Part shown: positions 48,337 through 57,691 of the stretch, piece after piece
Layout: every line of letters starts with the position of its first letter
Position numbering within the stretch: position 1 is the stretch's first letter
From: Stutzerimonas frequens
GTDB lineage: Bacteria; Pseudomonadota; Gammaproteobacteria; Pseudomonadales; Pseudomonadaceae
Length of the DNA stretch: 58,716 nt
Direction of reading: 5' to 3'
Assembly: GCF_024448335.1 (NCBI RefSeq)
Contig: NZ_JAMOHM010000021.1
Location: forward strand, 1-58,716
The notes under the pieces: generated by a model
What the model saw: the letters and a program-made list of their open reading frames with translations, nothing else
What the model was told of the DNA's origin: nothing
The model's database searches: none
Program-made: the position numbers and the translations under genes

Positions 48337-48653
48337 GCCAGCCACTGAGCACTTCTAACGATCTGAACATGCGCAAGGATCTGGTACGCCTGCGCATGGA
48401 GATGCACCGCCAGCAGCTGCTTTATCATGCACAACCCTTGTCCCACCCTTTGCAGCAGGTGAGAAGCTTCATGACGTCTCGCCGCTCCGATGCCGAGACG
48501 TCATCTGGCAAGGGTCCGGTGATGATTGCGGCTACGGTTGCACTCGCGTTATTCGGCCGCCGTCTCGGAAAGGTCGGAAAACTGGCTCGTATCGCACTGA
48601 CCCTCTACCCGTTGATCAAGGGCCAGCAGAAACTGCGCCAGAAACTGCATTGA
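48333..48653 (+). CDS. YqjK-like small protein
   Basis: The 106-residue product has a polar helical N-terminus (MRKDLVRLRMEMHRQQLLYH), a hydrophobic segment (MIAATVALALFG) and a basic C-terminus. It is the third gene of the DUF883-YqjE operon and starts in an ATGA overlap. The function is unknown. The position matches PA3042. Confidence 0.88.
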   Translation: MSQPLSTSNDLNMRKDLVRLRMEMHRQQLLYHAQPLSHPLQQVRSFMTSRRSDAETSSGKGPVMIAATVALALFGRRLGKVGKLARIALTLYPLIKGQQKLRQKLH

Positions 48654-48677
48654 GCGGCTTTCGCCCGCTCAATGCAG
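48645..48677. terminator. 13-bp perfect hairpin after the yqjK-like gene
   Basis: CTGCATTGAGCGG (48645-48657) and CCGCTCAATGCAG (48665-48677) form a perfect stem that includes the stop codon. There is no T-tract. It may end or stabilise the upstream operon transcript. Confidence 0.5.
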
Positions 48678-48823
48678 AACTCCCACAATCGCTACTCTGT
48701 AGCCTTACCCAGGGCCGGCCAGCCTGCGCTCCTGCGGCACCTTTCATGCGATAGTAGCGATCGGTCAATGGACGGTTATGGTAGTTTTGCACCAGCCCGC
48801 TGATGGCAATATGGAGATAGTCC

Positions 48824-50155
48824 TTGGACTGGCACACACTGCTTACCCGTGAACGACTCGGCAAGTCCGCCCATAGCAGCGACGAGCTGGGACGCAGCCC
48901 GTTTCACAAGGATCACGACCGAATCATTTTCTCGGGGGCGTTCCGCCGCCTCGGGCGCAAGACCCAGGTACACCCCGTTTCAAGCAACGACCATATCCAT
49001 ACACGCCTGACCCACTCGCTGGAGGTAAGCTGCGTCGGGCGGTCTCTCGGCATGCGTGTCGGCGAGGTGTTGCGCGATGAGCTGCCAGAATGGTGCAGCC
49101 CCGCCGATCTCGGGATGATCGTTCAATCCGCCTGCCTGGCCCACGACATAGGCAACCCACCGTTCGGTCACTCCGGTGAAGACGCCATTCGCTGCTGGTT
49201 CCAGCAGGCTGCCGGACGCGGCTGGCTTGACGAGATGACGGATTCGCAGCGAGCCGACTTCCTCAATTTCGAGGGCAACGCACAGGGCTTTCGCGTACTC
49301 ACCCAGTTGGAATATCACCAGTTCGACGGTGGCACCCGCCTGACTTACGCCACCCTGGGCACCTACCTGAAGTACCCATGGACATCACGTCACGCCGAGG
49401 CGCTCGGCTACAAGAAGCACAAGTTCGGTTGCTATCAGAACGAGTTGTCACTGCTGGAACAGATCGCGCAGAAGCTAGACCTGCCCAAGGTTGCCGATCA
49501 ACGCTGGGCTCGCCATCCCCTTGTTTATCTAATGGAGGCAGCCGACGACATCTGTTATGGGCTGATCGACCTGGAAGACGGCCTGGAGATGGAGCTGCTC
49601 GACTATGCCGAGGTGGAAGCCCTGCTGCTTGGGCTGGTGGGCGATGACATCCCAGAAACCTATCGCCAGCTGGGGCCACGCGATTCGCGACGGCGCAAGT
49701 TGGCGATTCTGCGCGGCAAGGCGATCGAGCACCTCACAAACGCCGCCGCCACCGCGTTCGTCGAGCAGCAGCACAACCTGCTGCGAGGCGAGCTTCATGG
49801 TGATCTGGTCGAGCACATGCACGGCCCGGCCAAGGCCTGCGTCGTGCAGGCAAAAGCAATGGCCCGTCAGAAGATATTCCAGGACAAGCGCAAGACGTTG
49901 CACGAGATCGGCGCCTACACAACGCTGGAAATCCTCCTCAACGCCTTCTGCGGTGCAGCACTGGAACAGCACCGCGGAGGCAATCCCTCTTTCAAGAATC
50001 AGCGCATTCTCGATCTGCTTGGCCGCAGCGCACCCGCGCCCGGCCTACCGCTGTATCAGTCATTCCTGCGCATGATCGATTTCATCGCCGGAATGACCGA
50101 CAGTTACGCCACCGAAATGGCCGGCGAAATGACCGGCCGCTCCAGCCCGGTCTGA
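48824..50155 (+). CDS. dgt: deoxyguanosinetriphosphate triphosphohydrolase-like protein
   Basis: Dgt-type HD hydrolases cut dNTPs to deoxynucleosides and tripolyphosphate. A TTG at 48824, with GGAG seven bases upstream, gives 443 residues. Metal-binding residues are H in RLTHSLEV, the HD pair in [13 protein letters not shown], and a later Asp in EAADDICY. Sequences around [11 protein letters not shown] also fit. The nucleotide preference (dGTP or general dNTPase) is not evident. It follows the DUF883 operon as in P. aeruginosa. Confidence 0.93.
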   Translation: MDWHTLLTRERLGKSAHSSDELGRSPFHKDHDRIIFSGAFRRLGRKTQVHPVSSNDHIHTRLTHSLEVSCVGRSLGMRVGEVLRDELPEWCSPADLGMIVQSACLAHDIGNPPFGHSGEDAIRCWFQQAAGRGWLDEMTDSQRADFLNFEGNAQGFRVLTQLEYHQFDGGTRLTYATLGTYLKYPWTSRHAEALGYKKHKFGCYQNELSLLEQIAQKLDLPKVADQRWARHPLVYLMEAADDICYGLIDLEDGLEMELLDYAEVEALLLGLVGDDIPETYRQLGPRDSRRRKLAILRGKAIEHLTNAAATAFVEQQHNLLRGELHGDLVEHMHGPAKACVVQAKAMARQKIFQDKRKTLHEIGAYTTLEILLNAFCGAALEQHRGGNPSFKNQRILDLLGRSAPAPGLPLYQSFLRMIDFIAGMTDSYATEMAGEMTGRSSPV

Positions 50156-50160
50156 CGTTC

Positions 50161-51255
50161 ATGAAACGCCTGCTGCGACAGAGCCTCCATTGGCACCCCG
50201 GGCGCCCTGCCTGGGGCGCTGCGATGGTGGCCGGTTTCGGTTGCGCCTTACCGCTTCTACTAGGCTTGTTCAGCGGCCACCCTGGATTCCTCTGGGCGAC
50301 AGTCGGGGCTTTCCAGGCGGCCAAGGCGAACCCCCTGCACCGCTTCGGCATGCTGCGCATGCTCCTGCTTATTGCACTGGGGGCCGGTAGCGCCGGCCTG
50401 GGCTACTGGTCCGCAACCCACCCGCTGATAAGCCTTGGACTGTTCGCCTTCTACGGGCTGCTCCTGGCCTGGCTTCAGCGCTTCGGCAGCGAGGCGGGCA
50501 AGCTGGGAATAGGCCTGGCGATCTGTCTGTGCCTTGGCCAGGGACAGCATGGCATTGCCGACTTCAACAACCCCTACGCAATTGCCTTTCTGTTCGCGCT
50601 TGGAGGGCTCTGGGTGACACTGCTGGCGTTCGGCCTGCGCGGCATGCATGGTCTTCGCATGTGGCCGTACATGCCGCGACTGCTGAGCATTCTGCGGGTG
50701 CTGCGCCGGCACGCTCGGCGAACGCCGATCCGGCAGTGGCGAGTGCACGCACTGACCTACATGCTGGCCGGCGCGCTGGGCGGTGTGATTGTGAATATGG
50801 CGCAGCTGCCGAGAGGCTACTGGCTGACGCTGGCGGTGTTCACAACGTTGCAGATGGACCTGGAACGCAGCCTGGTCCGTGCCCTGCAGGCCAGCCTCGG
50901 AATCCTGGCCGCCGCAGCCATCCTCATCTACATCGGTCATGGCCTGGCCGACCCACCGCTGATGGTGATGATCCTGCTGCCGCTGGTGGTACTCGGCAGG
51001 GCCTTCCAGGCGAATCACTACGGGCTGTTCGTACTGCAGACCACCCTGCTCTTCCTGCTGCTGGCGGAAACTCTGGCGCAGGACTGGAATCTGCCGCAGA
51101 TACGCCTGGTCAATGCCAGCATCGGCGTAGGCGTAGCATTGTTCATCGCAGCGCTTATGCATCTGTTGCATCTGCTGCTGGCCAGGCGCTCACGAAGGAA
51201 AGCCCGGCTGGCAGCAGCGCAACGAACCGACGAGCAGACTACTTCTCGGTCCTGA
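50161..51255 (+). CDS. FUSC-family inner-membrane protein
   Basis: The 364-residue protein has two sets of membrane helices and the FUSC-like pattern (HPGRPAWGAAMVAG, LRMLLLIALGAGSAGLG, PRGYWLTLAVFTTLQ). Related proteins include AaeB and YccS, which are linked to efflux of aromatic acids. It starts six bases after dgt and lacks a strong ribosome binding site, so coupling is likely. It lacks the membrane-fusion partner (AaeA type), so the role is open. Its end overlaps the convergent yggL gene by 17 bases. Confidence 0.85.
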   Translation: MKRLLRQSLHWHPGRPAWGAAMVAGFGCALPLLLGLFSGHPGFLWATVGAFQAAKANPLHRFGMLRMLLLIALGAGSAGLGYWSATHPLISLGLFAFYGLLLAWLQRFGSEAGKLGIGLAICLCLGQGQHGIADFNNPYAIAFLFALGGLWVTLLAFGLRGMHGLRMWPYMPRLLSILRVLRRHARRTPIRQWRVHALTYMLAGALGGVIVNMAQLPRGYWLTLAVFTTLQMDLERSLVRALQASLGILAAAAILIYIGHGLADPPLMVMILLPLVVLGRAFQANHYGLFVLQTTLLFLLLAETLAQDWNLPQIRLVNASIGVGVALFIAALMHLLHLLLARRSRRKARLAAAQRTDEQTTSRS

Positions 51256-51583
51256 TCGGGTTTTCCGGATACCACACATCCATCAGCGGGCTGACGCTGT
51301 ACTCGGCAAGCTCGCTGCGGCCTTTCAGCCAGGCATCCACCTTGGCGCGCTGCTCCTCGGTAACCGAGCCACGGCGCGCCAGGCAGACGAACCCGTAGTC
51401 TTCACCGCCGATATAGCCAAGGTCGTTGGCTTCCATCGCCTCGCTGATGAACGCTTCCAAGAAGTCATCCACGGCCTTGCTTTCGATACCGTCGCGATAG
51501 GTGAGATTGATCTCGAAGCCCAGCTCCTGGAACTCATCGACACAGAGTTTCTTACGCAGGCGGCGCGAACGATTGGTAGCCAT
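51239..51583 (-). CDS. yggL: YggL (DUF469) ribosome-associated protein
   Basis: The 114-residue product matches the YggL family (NRSRRLRKKLCVDEFQELGFEI, GYIGGEDYGFVCLARRGS), reported to bind the 50S subunit in E. coli. The start at 51583 follows AAGGA. It lies between the FUSC gene and dacB as in P. aeruginosa (PA3046). Confidence 0.93.
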   Translation of the reverse strand: MATNRSRRLRKKLCVDEFQELGFEINLTYRDGIESKAVDDFLEAFISEAMEANDLGYIGGEDYGFVCLARRGSVTEEQRAKVDAWLKGRSELAEYSVSPLMDVWYPENPIRTEK

Positions 51584-51848
51584 TGGATCGATCCTTTTTT
51601 CTACGTGATGACGGCGCGCACTCTAACAGCAACCCAATGCCAAGGCGATGACCGAAGACCGGCTTCGCAACGGCTCGCCATCTTGTTTTGCAGTAATCCG
51701 TGTGACGCAGCTACGCTTATCGGATAGAGGCACAGCGCCTCTACGGGCCGGGCATAATGGCTCGCAATCGTTCCCTTGGTGCAGTGGGAAATCGCATGCC
51801 GAATCGAATCACCAGCAGCCCCCTGTGTGCGCTCAGAGGCGCTCGCAA
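51584..51848. promoter_or_regulatory. divergent region between yggL and dacB
   Basis: The 265-base gap should hold both promoters. A small GAGGC/GCCTC hairpin lies near 51725-51745. I cannot define promoter boxes, and no gene is visible. Confidence 0.35.
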
Positions 51849-53306
51849 ATGAACAGAATCCTTCGTGGTATCTCCTTGGCCGTTCTGGCCTTGCCCATTG
51901 CGCTACCGATTCATGCGGCCGGCGTGAACCAGGCGCTGCCTGCCCGTGTAGAGCAGGCATTGAAGGCCAACAAGATCAACAGCGATGCGCTGTCGGTGGT
52001 CATGCTGCCGCTCACCGGCGACGCCGCACCGACGTACGTCAATGCGGACGTCTCGGTCAATCCGGCTTCGACGATGAAGCTGGTGACGACCTATGCTGCG
52101 CTCGAACTGCTCGGCCCCAACCACCAATGGAAAACCGAGTTCTATTCCGATGGTCCGCTAGTGGACGGCGTGCTTAACGGCAATCTTTATCTGAAAGGTG
52201 GCGGCGACCCAAAGCTGAACATGGAAAAGCTCTGGCTGCTGCTGCGCGATCTGCGCGCCAACGGCGTGAGCAAAGTCACTGGCGATCTGGTGCTGGATCG
52301 CAGCCACTTCGTCCAACCCGACCTGCCGGTATTCGACGATGACGGCGGTGACCAGAACAAGCCGTTCCTGGTCGGGCCGGATTCATTGCTGGTCAACCTC
52401 AAGGCCCTGCGCTTCATCGTCCGCAACGATGGCGGCAAGGTGAACGTGGCGGTCGAGCCGCCCATCGCCAGCGTACGCGTCGACAACCGCGTTAAGGCGC
52501 TGCCGGCGGCCAAGTGTCCAGGCTGGCCGGACGTGCTGTACAACCCGATAACCAACGGCGACGGCGTCACCGTGGTGGTCACCGGCAAGCTCGCCGCTGG
52601 CTGCAGCGCGCAGACCTATCTGTCCCTGTTGGATCACCAACGCTATGCCGCCGGCGCGGTACGCGCCATCTGGGGCGAACTGGGCGGCAGCATCCTCGGC
52701 ACTGACCGTGTCGCCCAGGTACCAAGCAGTGCCCGCCTGCTAGCCAGAGCCTACTCGCCGGACCTCACCGAGATCATTCGTGACGTCAACAAGTACAGCA
52801 ACAACACCATGGCCAAACAGCTGTTCCTGAGCCTTGGTGCGGCATTCCGCAACGAAGCGGATGCCGATGATGCGAAGGCGGCCCAGCGAGTAATCCGCCA
52901 GTGGCTGGCAAAGAAGGGACTGATCTCCCCACATCTGGTGATCGAGAACGGCTCCGGCCTTTCCCGTGCCGAGCGGGTCAGCGCGCGCGAGCTGGCGAGC
53001 CTGCTGCAGGCTGCCTGGCGCAGCCCCTACTCGGCCGAGTTCATCTCGTCGATGCCCCTGGCAGCAGTCGACGGCACCATGCGCAAGCGCCTGCGCAACA
53101 CACCGGTCGCCGGCAAGGCACATGTGAAGACGGGCACACTGAACACGGTGCGCGCGATCGCGGGCTACAGCCGAGACGGCGACGGCAATGTCTGGGCTGT
53201 AGTGGCGATCCTCAACCACCCGCGCCCATGGGGTGCCTCATCGATTCTCGATCAGGTGCTGGTCAGCCTGTACAACCAGCGCGGCGAAAGCACCGCTCAG
53301 CGCTGA
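51849..53306 (+). CDS. dacB: D-alanyl-D-alanine carboxypeptidase/endopeptidase (PBP4 type)
   Basis: DacB trims and cuts peptidoglycan cross-links in the periplasm. The 485-residue protein has a signal peptide (residues 1-24, ending PIHAA). It carries the three penicillin-binding motifs: S74-x-x-K77 in NPASTMK, SNN in NKYSNNTMAK, and KTG in AHVKTGTLN. A large insert of about 170 residues between the first and second motifs marks class C PBP4. The start at 51849 gives the signal peptide, and its ribosome binding site is weak. Confidence 0.94.
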   Translation: MNRILRGISLAVLALPIALPIHAAGVNQALPARVEQALKANKINSDALSVVMLPLTGDAAPTYVNADVSVNPASTMKLVTTYAALELLGPNHQWKTEFYSDGPLVDGVLNGNLYLKGGGDPKLNMEKLWLLLRDLRANGVSKVTGDLVLDRSHFVQPDLPVFDDDGGDQNKPFLVGPDSLLVNLKALRFIVRNDGGKVNVAVEPPIASVRVDNRVKALPAAKCPGWPDVLYNPITNGDGVTVVVTGKLAAGCSAQTYLSLLDHQRYAAGAVRAIWGELGGSILGTDRVAQVPSSARLLARAYSPDLTEIIRDVNKYSNNTMAKQLFLSLGAAFRNEADADDAKAAQRVIRQWLAKKGLISPHLVIENGSGLSRAERVSARELASLLQAAWRSPYSAEFISSMPLAAVDGTMRKRLRNTPVAGKAHVKTGTLNTVRAIAGYSRDGDGNVWAVVAILNHPRPWGASSILDQVLVSLYNQRGESTAQR

Positions 53307-53309
53307 TCG

Positions 53310-53343
53310 CTCCAGGCAGACCTGATCATCACCGTGCCTGGAG
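53310..53343. terminator. hairpin at the dacB/rlmKL convergence
   Basis: CTCCAGGCA (53310-53318) and TGCCTGGAG (53335-53343) can pair over a 16-base loop spanning the rlmKL stop codon. It is a possible shared terminator with weak T-richness. Confidence 0.4.
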
Positions 53344-55506
53344 TTTCCAGGCGCGGTGGATGCGCGGATTACGGCGGAAGTCCTCATCCAGCGTTGAAGC
53401 GGTGATTTCCTCTACCGCGTAACGATCCGCCAAGCTTGCGTCCAGCACGAATTTGCGGAAGTTGTTGGAGAAGTACAGCGTCCCGCCGGTAGCAAGGCGC
53501 GCCATGGCCAGGTCGAGCAAGGCGACGTGGTCACGCTGCACGTCGAACACACCTTCCATGCGTTTGGAGTTCGAGAAGGTCGGCGGGTCGATGAAGATCA
53601 GGTCATATTCGCCGCGATCCGCTTCCAGCCAGGCCATCACGTCTCCCTGCTCCAGCCGCTGGCGGTCCGAGAAGCCATTGAGCGAAAGGTTGCGCCTCGC
53701 CCAATCCAGGTAGGTCTTGGACAAATCGACACTGGTGGTACTGCGCGCTCCGCCCTTGGCCGCGTGCACGGTCGCCGTAGCGGTATAGCAGAACAGGTTG
53801 AGAAAGCGCTTGCCGGCCGCTTCGCGCTGGATGCGCAGGCGCAGCGGGCGATGATCGAGGAACAGGCCGGTATCCAGGTAGTCGGTCAGGTTGACCAGCA
53901 GCTTGACGCCACCCTCGCTGACCTCGAGGAATTGACCCTGAGCGGCCTGGCGCTCGTACTGACGCGTGCCGGTCTGTCGCTCACGACGTTTGACCACGAC
54001 CTTCTCACGCGCAATGCCCAGCGCCGGCGGAATGGCCGCCAGAGCATCCAGCAGGCGAGCCTGGGCCTTGTCCGGATCGATGGAGCGCGGCGGTGCATAT
54101 TCCTGCACATGCACCCAATCGCGGTACAGGTCGACCGCGAGAGCGTATTCCGGCATATCGGCATCGTACAGCCGATAACATTCGATGCCCTCGCGGCGCG
54201 CCCATTTGCCGAGCTGACGCAGGTTCTTCTGCAAGCGGTTGGCAAACATCTGCCCGCCTTCGCTCAGTCGCGCCTGCTCCACCGGAGCCTGCTGAGGCTG
54301 TGACTCGGTGGATGTAGCGCGTTGACCGGTAACGAACTGGTCCAGCTCGACCTTGATCAGCAGCAGCTTGCACGGCAGCGCGCCGTTCCAGAATGCATAC
54401 TGCTTGTGGCTGCGGATGCCCATGCGCTTGCCAAGGTCCGGGGCGGCCGTGAACACCGCGGCCTCCCAGCCGAGGCAAGCCTGGCGCAGGCGCTCGCCGA
54501 GGTTCTGATAGAGATAAAGAAGGCTCGCCTCGTCACCCAGCCGCTCGCCGTAGGGCGGGTTGCAGATAACAAGCCCCTTCTGGTTCTGGTCCGGGCGCGG
54601 CTCGAAAGTCCCGACGTCGCCCTGATAGATGCGGATCCAGTTCGACAGCCCGGCGCGCTCGATATTGTTGCGCCCAGGCTGGATCAGGCGTGGATCGGCT
54701 TCGTAGCCACGAATCCACAGCGGCGTTCTGGCCAGACCGGATTGTGCACGCGAGCGCGCCTCATCATGCAAGCGGTTCCATAGCGCCGGCACATGGCCAA
54801 GCCAGGCGCTGAATCCCCAGCGCTCGCGCTTGAGGTTCGGCGCGATATCGGCCGCCATCATCGCGCCCTCGACGAGAAAGGTACCCACGCCGCACATGGG
54901 ATCGGTCAGCGCACCACCCGCAGCGGCGATACGCGGCCAGCCGGCACGGATGAGGATCGCCGCTGCCAGGTTTTCCTTCAGCGGGGCCGCGCCCTGCTGC
55001 AACCTGTAGCCACGCTGATGCAGGCTGTGCCCTGACAGATCCAGCGACAGGACCGCCTGTCCCTTGTCGAGCCGCAGGTGTACCCGCAGATCGGGATCGA
55101 GCTTATCGATCCTTGGGCGCTCGCCCGAGGCAGTACGCAGCCGATCGACGATCGCGTCCTTGACCTTCAGCGCACCGAAATGCGTGTTGTCGATGCCCGA
55201 GCCACGCCCACTGAACTCCACTGCGAGGCTGCCGGACGGCAACATGTGCTCCGCCCAATCGACTGCATGCACCCCCTGGTAGAGCGTTTCGGCATCCGTC
55301 GTCGAGAAGCGGCTCAGTACCAGCAGCACACGGTTTGCCAGACGCGACCACAGGCATAGGCGGTACGCCACGTCCAGCGCTCCGTAGCCGCGGACCGCTG
55401 CCGTCTGCTCACGGGGTTCTTCCAGGCCGAGCAGGGTGGCTTCCTCAAGTAGCAGGCCTTCGAGCCCCTTGGGGCAGGTCAGTATCAGTTCATGGCGATC
55501 GGTCAT
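53329..55506 (-). CDS. rlmL: bifunctional 23S rRNA methyltransferase RlmKL
   Basis: RlmKL makes m2G2445 and m7G2069 in 23S rRNA. The 725-residue protein has an N-terminal THUMP domain and a first methyltransferase domain (RlmL) with DPMCGVGTFLVEGA and NPPYGERLGDE. The second methyltransferase domain (RlmK) has FLNLFCYTATATVHAA and DPPTFSNSKRM. The start at 55506 is in the family position. The frame is open to 55641 but without homology. It is divergent from rmf. Confidence 0.95.
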   Translation of the reverse strand: MTDRHELILTCPKGLEGLLLEEATLLGLEEPREQTAAVRGYGALDVAYRLCLWSRLANRVLLVLSRFSTTDAETLYQGVHAVDWAEHMLPSGSLAVEFSGRGSGIDNTHFGALKVKDAIVDRLRTASGERPRIDKLDPDLRVHLRLDKGQAVLSLDLSGHSLHQRGYRLQQGAAPLKENLAAAILIRAGWPRIAAAGGALTDPMCGVGTFLVEGAMMAADIAPNLKRERWGFSAWLGHVPALWNRLHDEARSRAQSGLARTPLWIRGYEADPRLIQPGRNNIERAGLSNWIRIYQGDVGTFEPRPDQNQKGLVICNPPYGERLGDEASLLYLYQNLGERLRQACLGWEAAVFTAAPDLGKRMGIRSHKQYAFWNGALPCKLLLIKVELDQFVTGQRATSTESQPQQAPVEQARLSEGGQMFANRLQKNLRQLGKWARREGIECYRLYDADMPEYALAVDLYRDWVHVQEYAPPRSIDPDKAQARLLDALAAIPPALGIAREKVVVKRRERQTGTRQYERQAAQGQFLEVSEGGVKLLVNLTDYLDTGLFLDHRPLRLRIQREAAGKRFLNLFCYTATATVHAAKGGARSTTSVDLSKTYLDWARRNLSLNGFSDRQRLEQGDVMAWLEADRGEYDLIFIDPPTFSNSKRMEGVFDVQRDHVALLDLAMARLATGGTLYFSNNFRKFVLDASLADRYAVEEITASTLDEDFRRNPRIHRAWKLQAR

Positions 55507-55863
55507 GGTGGTTCCAGAAAGAGTGCTTCGGACCGCCACGACCCTTTCGTCGGAACAAGCCCAGCAGGAATGAATTACAGATGATTCGAAAAATTGCCGG
55601 TGTGCATCGCGACCGCGCTCAGTACTGCAGGTTACGCACAACGGTCGGCCGGCTTATGGGTAGATCCACAGATTCGTTACCTACTTATGACAAAACGATC
55701 GTTCCAGCGTATCAAGCATTGGGTTAGAACTCGTCTTAGGCCGGCATCGCAACGATGCCGGCGAGGCGCGCCACGCCGGCAGCGCGCTTCAATTGGCAGT
55801 CTATCTGCCCGGTCTCGCCATGAGGCCACAGGAACACCAGTCAACCACTGAGGGCAATACCCA
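55507..55863. promoter_or_regulatory. rlmKL-rmf divergent region with candidate rmf leader RNA
   Basis: These 357 bases hold no gene. A perfect 10-bp hairpin (GCCGGCATCG at 55740-55749, CGATGCCGGC at 55753-55762) lies about 100 bases before rmf, followed by further G+C-rich inverted repeats. A conserved 'rmf' RNA motif has been described upstream of rmf in Pseudomonas, and this is the likely position of it. I cannot test the fit. Confidence 0.5.
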
Positions 55864-56079
55864 ATGAGAAGACTCAAGCGTGATCCGATGGAACGAGCAT
55901 TTCTGCGCGGTTATCAACATGGCATACATGGCAAATCTCGCGACCTCTGTCCTTTCTCCCATCCCCAAGTTCGCCAAGCCTGGATCAACGGCTGGCGGGA
56001 GGGTCGCGGCGACAACTGGGATGGTCTGACCGGCACGGCCGGTCTGCATAGACTCAACGAACTTCACGCGGTCGGCTGA
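55864..56079 (+). CDS. rmf: ribosome modulation factor
   Basis: RMF joins 70S ribosomes into inactive 100S dimers in stationary phase. The 71-residue basic protein has the family sequence MERAFLRGYQHGIHGKSRDLCPF and QAWINGWREGRGDNWDG. The start MRRLKRDP is typical. It lies between rlmKL and pyrD as in P. aeruginosa and E. coli. Confidence 0.97.
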   Translation: MRRLKRDPMERAFLRGYQHGIHGKSRDLCPFSHPQVRQAWINGWREGRGDNWDGLTGTAGLHRLNELHAVG

Positions 56080-56139
56080 TTCACCGATCCACCCGACTTG
56101 ATACGGCACGCCCTACCCGGGCGGCGGGCTAGAAGCCCA

Positions 56140-56161
56140 GGGGCTCCGACAGGAGCCCCTT
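56140..56161 (+). terminator. hairpin between rmf and pyrD
   Basis: GGGGCTCC (56140-56147) and GGAGCCCC (56152-56159) form an 8-bp stem with a GACA loop and only a short TT. It is a probable terminator for rmf and perhaps pyrD. Confidence 0.6.
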
Positions 56162-56170
56162 CCCGGCAAA

Positions 56171-57202
56171 TCAACGTGCCTGCGAGCGCAGGGCCGCAAT
56201 GGCATCCACCGCCTCGCCGATCAGCGCCGGTCCCTTGTAGATGAACCCCGAGTAGAGCTGGACCAGACTGGCACCCGCCTCGATCTTCTCCGCCGCATGC
56301 CTGCCCTCGGTGATGCCACCCACGGCGATGATCGGCAAGCGCCCGCCGAGCGTCTGCGCCAGCACCCGAACGGTATGCGTGCTCTTGTCACGCACCGGCG
56401 CACCGGACAGCCCACCGGCCTCGTCCGCATGAGCCAAACCGGCAACCCCCTCCCGCCCCAGCGTTGTGTTGGTTGCGATGATCGCATCCATACCGGCCTG
56501 GAACACCGCCTCACCTACCAGCGCGATTTCCTCGTCGGTCATGTCAGGGGCGATCTTGATCGCCAGCGGTACGCGCTTGCCATGCATGAGCTCAAGGTCT
56601 TCGCGGCGCAGACGCAGCGCTTCGAGCAACTGCTTGAGCGAATCACCGAACTGCAGGCTGCGAAGGCCCGGTGTATTGGGCGAGCTGACATTGACCGTGA
56701 CGTAGCTGGCGTGGTGATAGACCTTCTCCAGGCACAGCAGGTAATCGTCCTCGGCACGCTCGACCGGGGTGTCGAAATTCTTGCCGATGTTGATTCCCAG
56801 AACGCCCTTGAACCTGGCTGCCTCGACTCGTGCCAGCAAGGCATCGACCCCGTGGTTGTTGAATCCCATACGGTTGATGATCGCTTCGGCTTCCGGCAAG
56901 CGGAAAATCCGCGGTTTCGGGTTGCCAGGCTGCGGGCGCGGCGTCACAGTCCCGACTTCGATGAAACCGAACCCCAACTGCGACAAACCACGAATCGCTT
57001 CGCCGTTCTTGTCCAGTCCGGCCGCCAGCCCCACAGGATTCGGAAAATCCAGCCCCATGACTCGTACCGGCAGATTCGCCGGCGCTTTACTCAGCATTGC
57101 GTTGAGCCCCAGACGCCCACCAGCGCCGATCAGCTCGAGAGAAAGCTCATGGGACGTTTCCGGGGATAACTTGAACAACAGCCGGCGGGCCAGGTTATAC
57201 AT
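56171..57202 (-). CDS. pyrD: dihydroorotate dehydrogenase (quinone), class 2
   Basis: PyrD oxidises dihydroorotate to orotate with FMN and passes electrons to ubiquinone at the inner membrane. The 343-residue protein has the class 2 N-terminal amphipathic helix ([15 protein letters not shown]), [11 protein letters not shown], and the catalytic serine region S173-S174 in [12 protein letters not shown]-phosphate motifs are present near the C-terminus ([25 protein letters not shown]). It is monocistronic here. Confidence 0.97.
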   Translation of the reverse strand: MYNLARRLLFKLSPETSHELSLELIGAGGRLGLNAMLSKAPANLPVRVMGLDFPNPVGLAAGLDKNGEAIRGLSQLGFGFIEVGTVTPRPQPGNPKPRIFRLPEAEAIINRMGFNNHGVDALLARVEAARFKGVLGINIGKNFDTPVERAEDDYLLCLEKVYHHASYVTVNVSSPNTPGLRSLQFGDSLKQLLEALRLRREDLELMHGKRVPLAIKIAPDMTDEEIALVGEAVFQAGMDAIIATNTTLGREGVAGLAHADEAGGLSGAPVRDKSTHTVRVLAQTLGGRLPIIAVGGITEGRHAAEKIEAGASLVQLYSGFIYKGPALIGEAVDAIAALRSQAR

Positions 57203-57311
57203 ACGCAGCCTAAGGTCTCGGGAAATGTGGTGGCGGAGTATAGCAGCACGAGGACCGTCCAGCCGCTGCCGATAGCATCCGGATGCGCCGCAGCAAACCG
57301 AGACCTGCGAG

Positions 57312-57533
57312 CTATTTCAGACGCCTCAGGCCGAGCAGCTGCCCTTGTTCGGCGAACTCCAGCTCGAATGAACCAAATACGCCTTCATGGGTCAGAAACG
57401 GGCGCAGGTGATGCGCAGGCAAGCTGACTCGCGTGCCGTCGCGGCTTCGAATCAGGACTCGATTCGCATGGCCCTGATACACCGCCTTCATTCGCTCGGC
57501 GGACAGCGCGATATCCAGCACCAGGTTCGGCAT
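57312..57533 (-). CDS. DUF2835 family protein
   Basis: The 73-residue product ([24 protein letters not shown] and [19 protein letters not shown]) matches the small DUF2835 family found beside pyrD in Pseudomonas (PA3051 position). The function is unknown. It has no signal peptide or membrane segment. Confidence 0.87.
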   Translation of the reverse strand: MPNLVLDIALSAERMKAVYQGHANRVLIRSRDGTRVSLPAHHLRPFLTHEGVFGSFELEFAEQGQLLGLRRLK

Positions 57534-57691
57534 GGAGGCTCCTTGATGTTCAATTCAGCGATAGTGCCACAACGCCCTTCCCTCTTTGGTCAGGTCCGTA
57601 TGCAGCTCCACCGCCGCGGATCGAGCAAAGCCCGTGCGCAAATCGCACAGGTCTGCCACACTTCGGCCGTAGCCCTGAGAGCTCAAGCATC

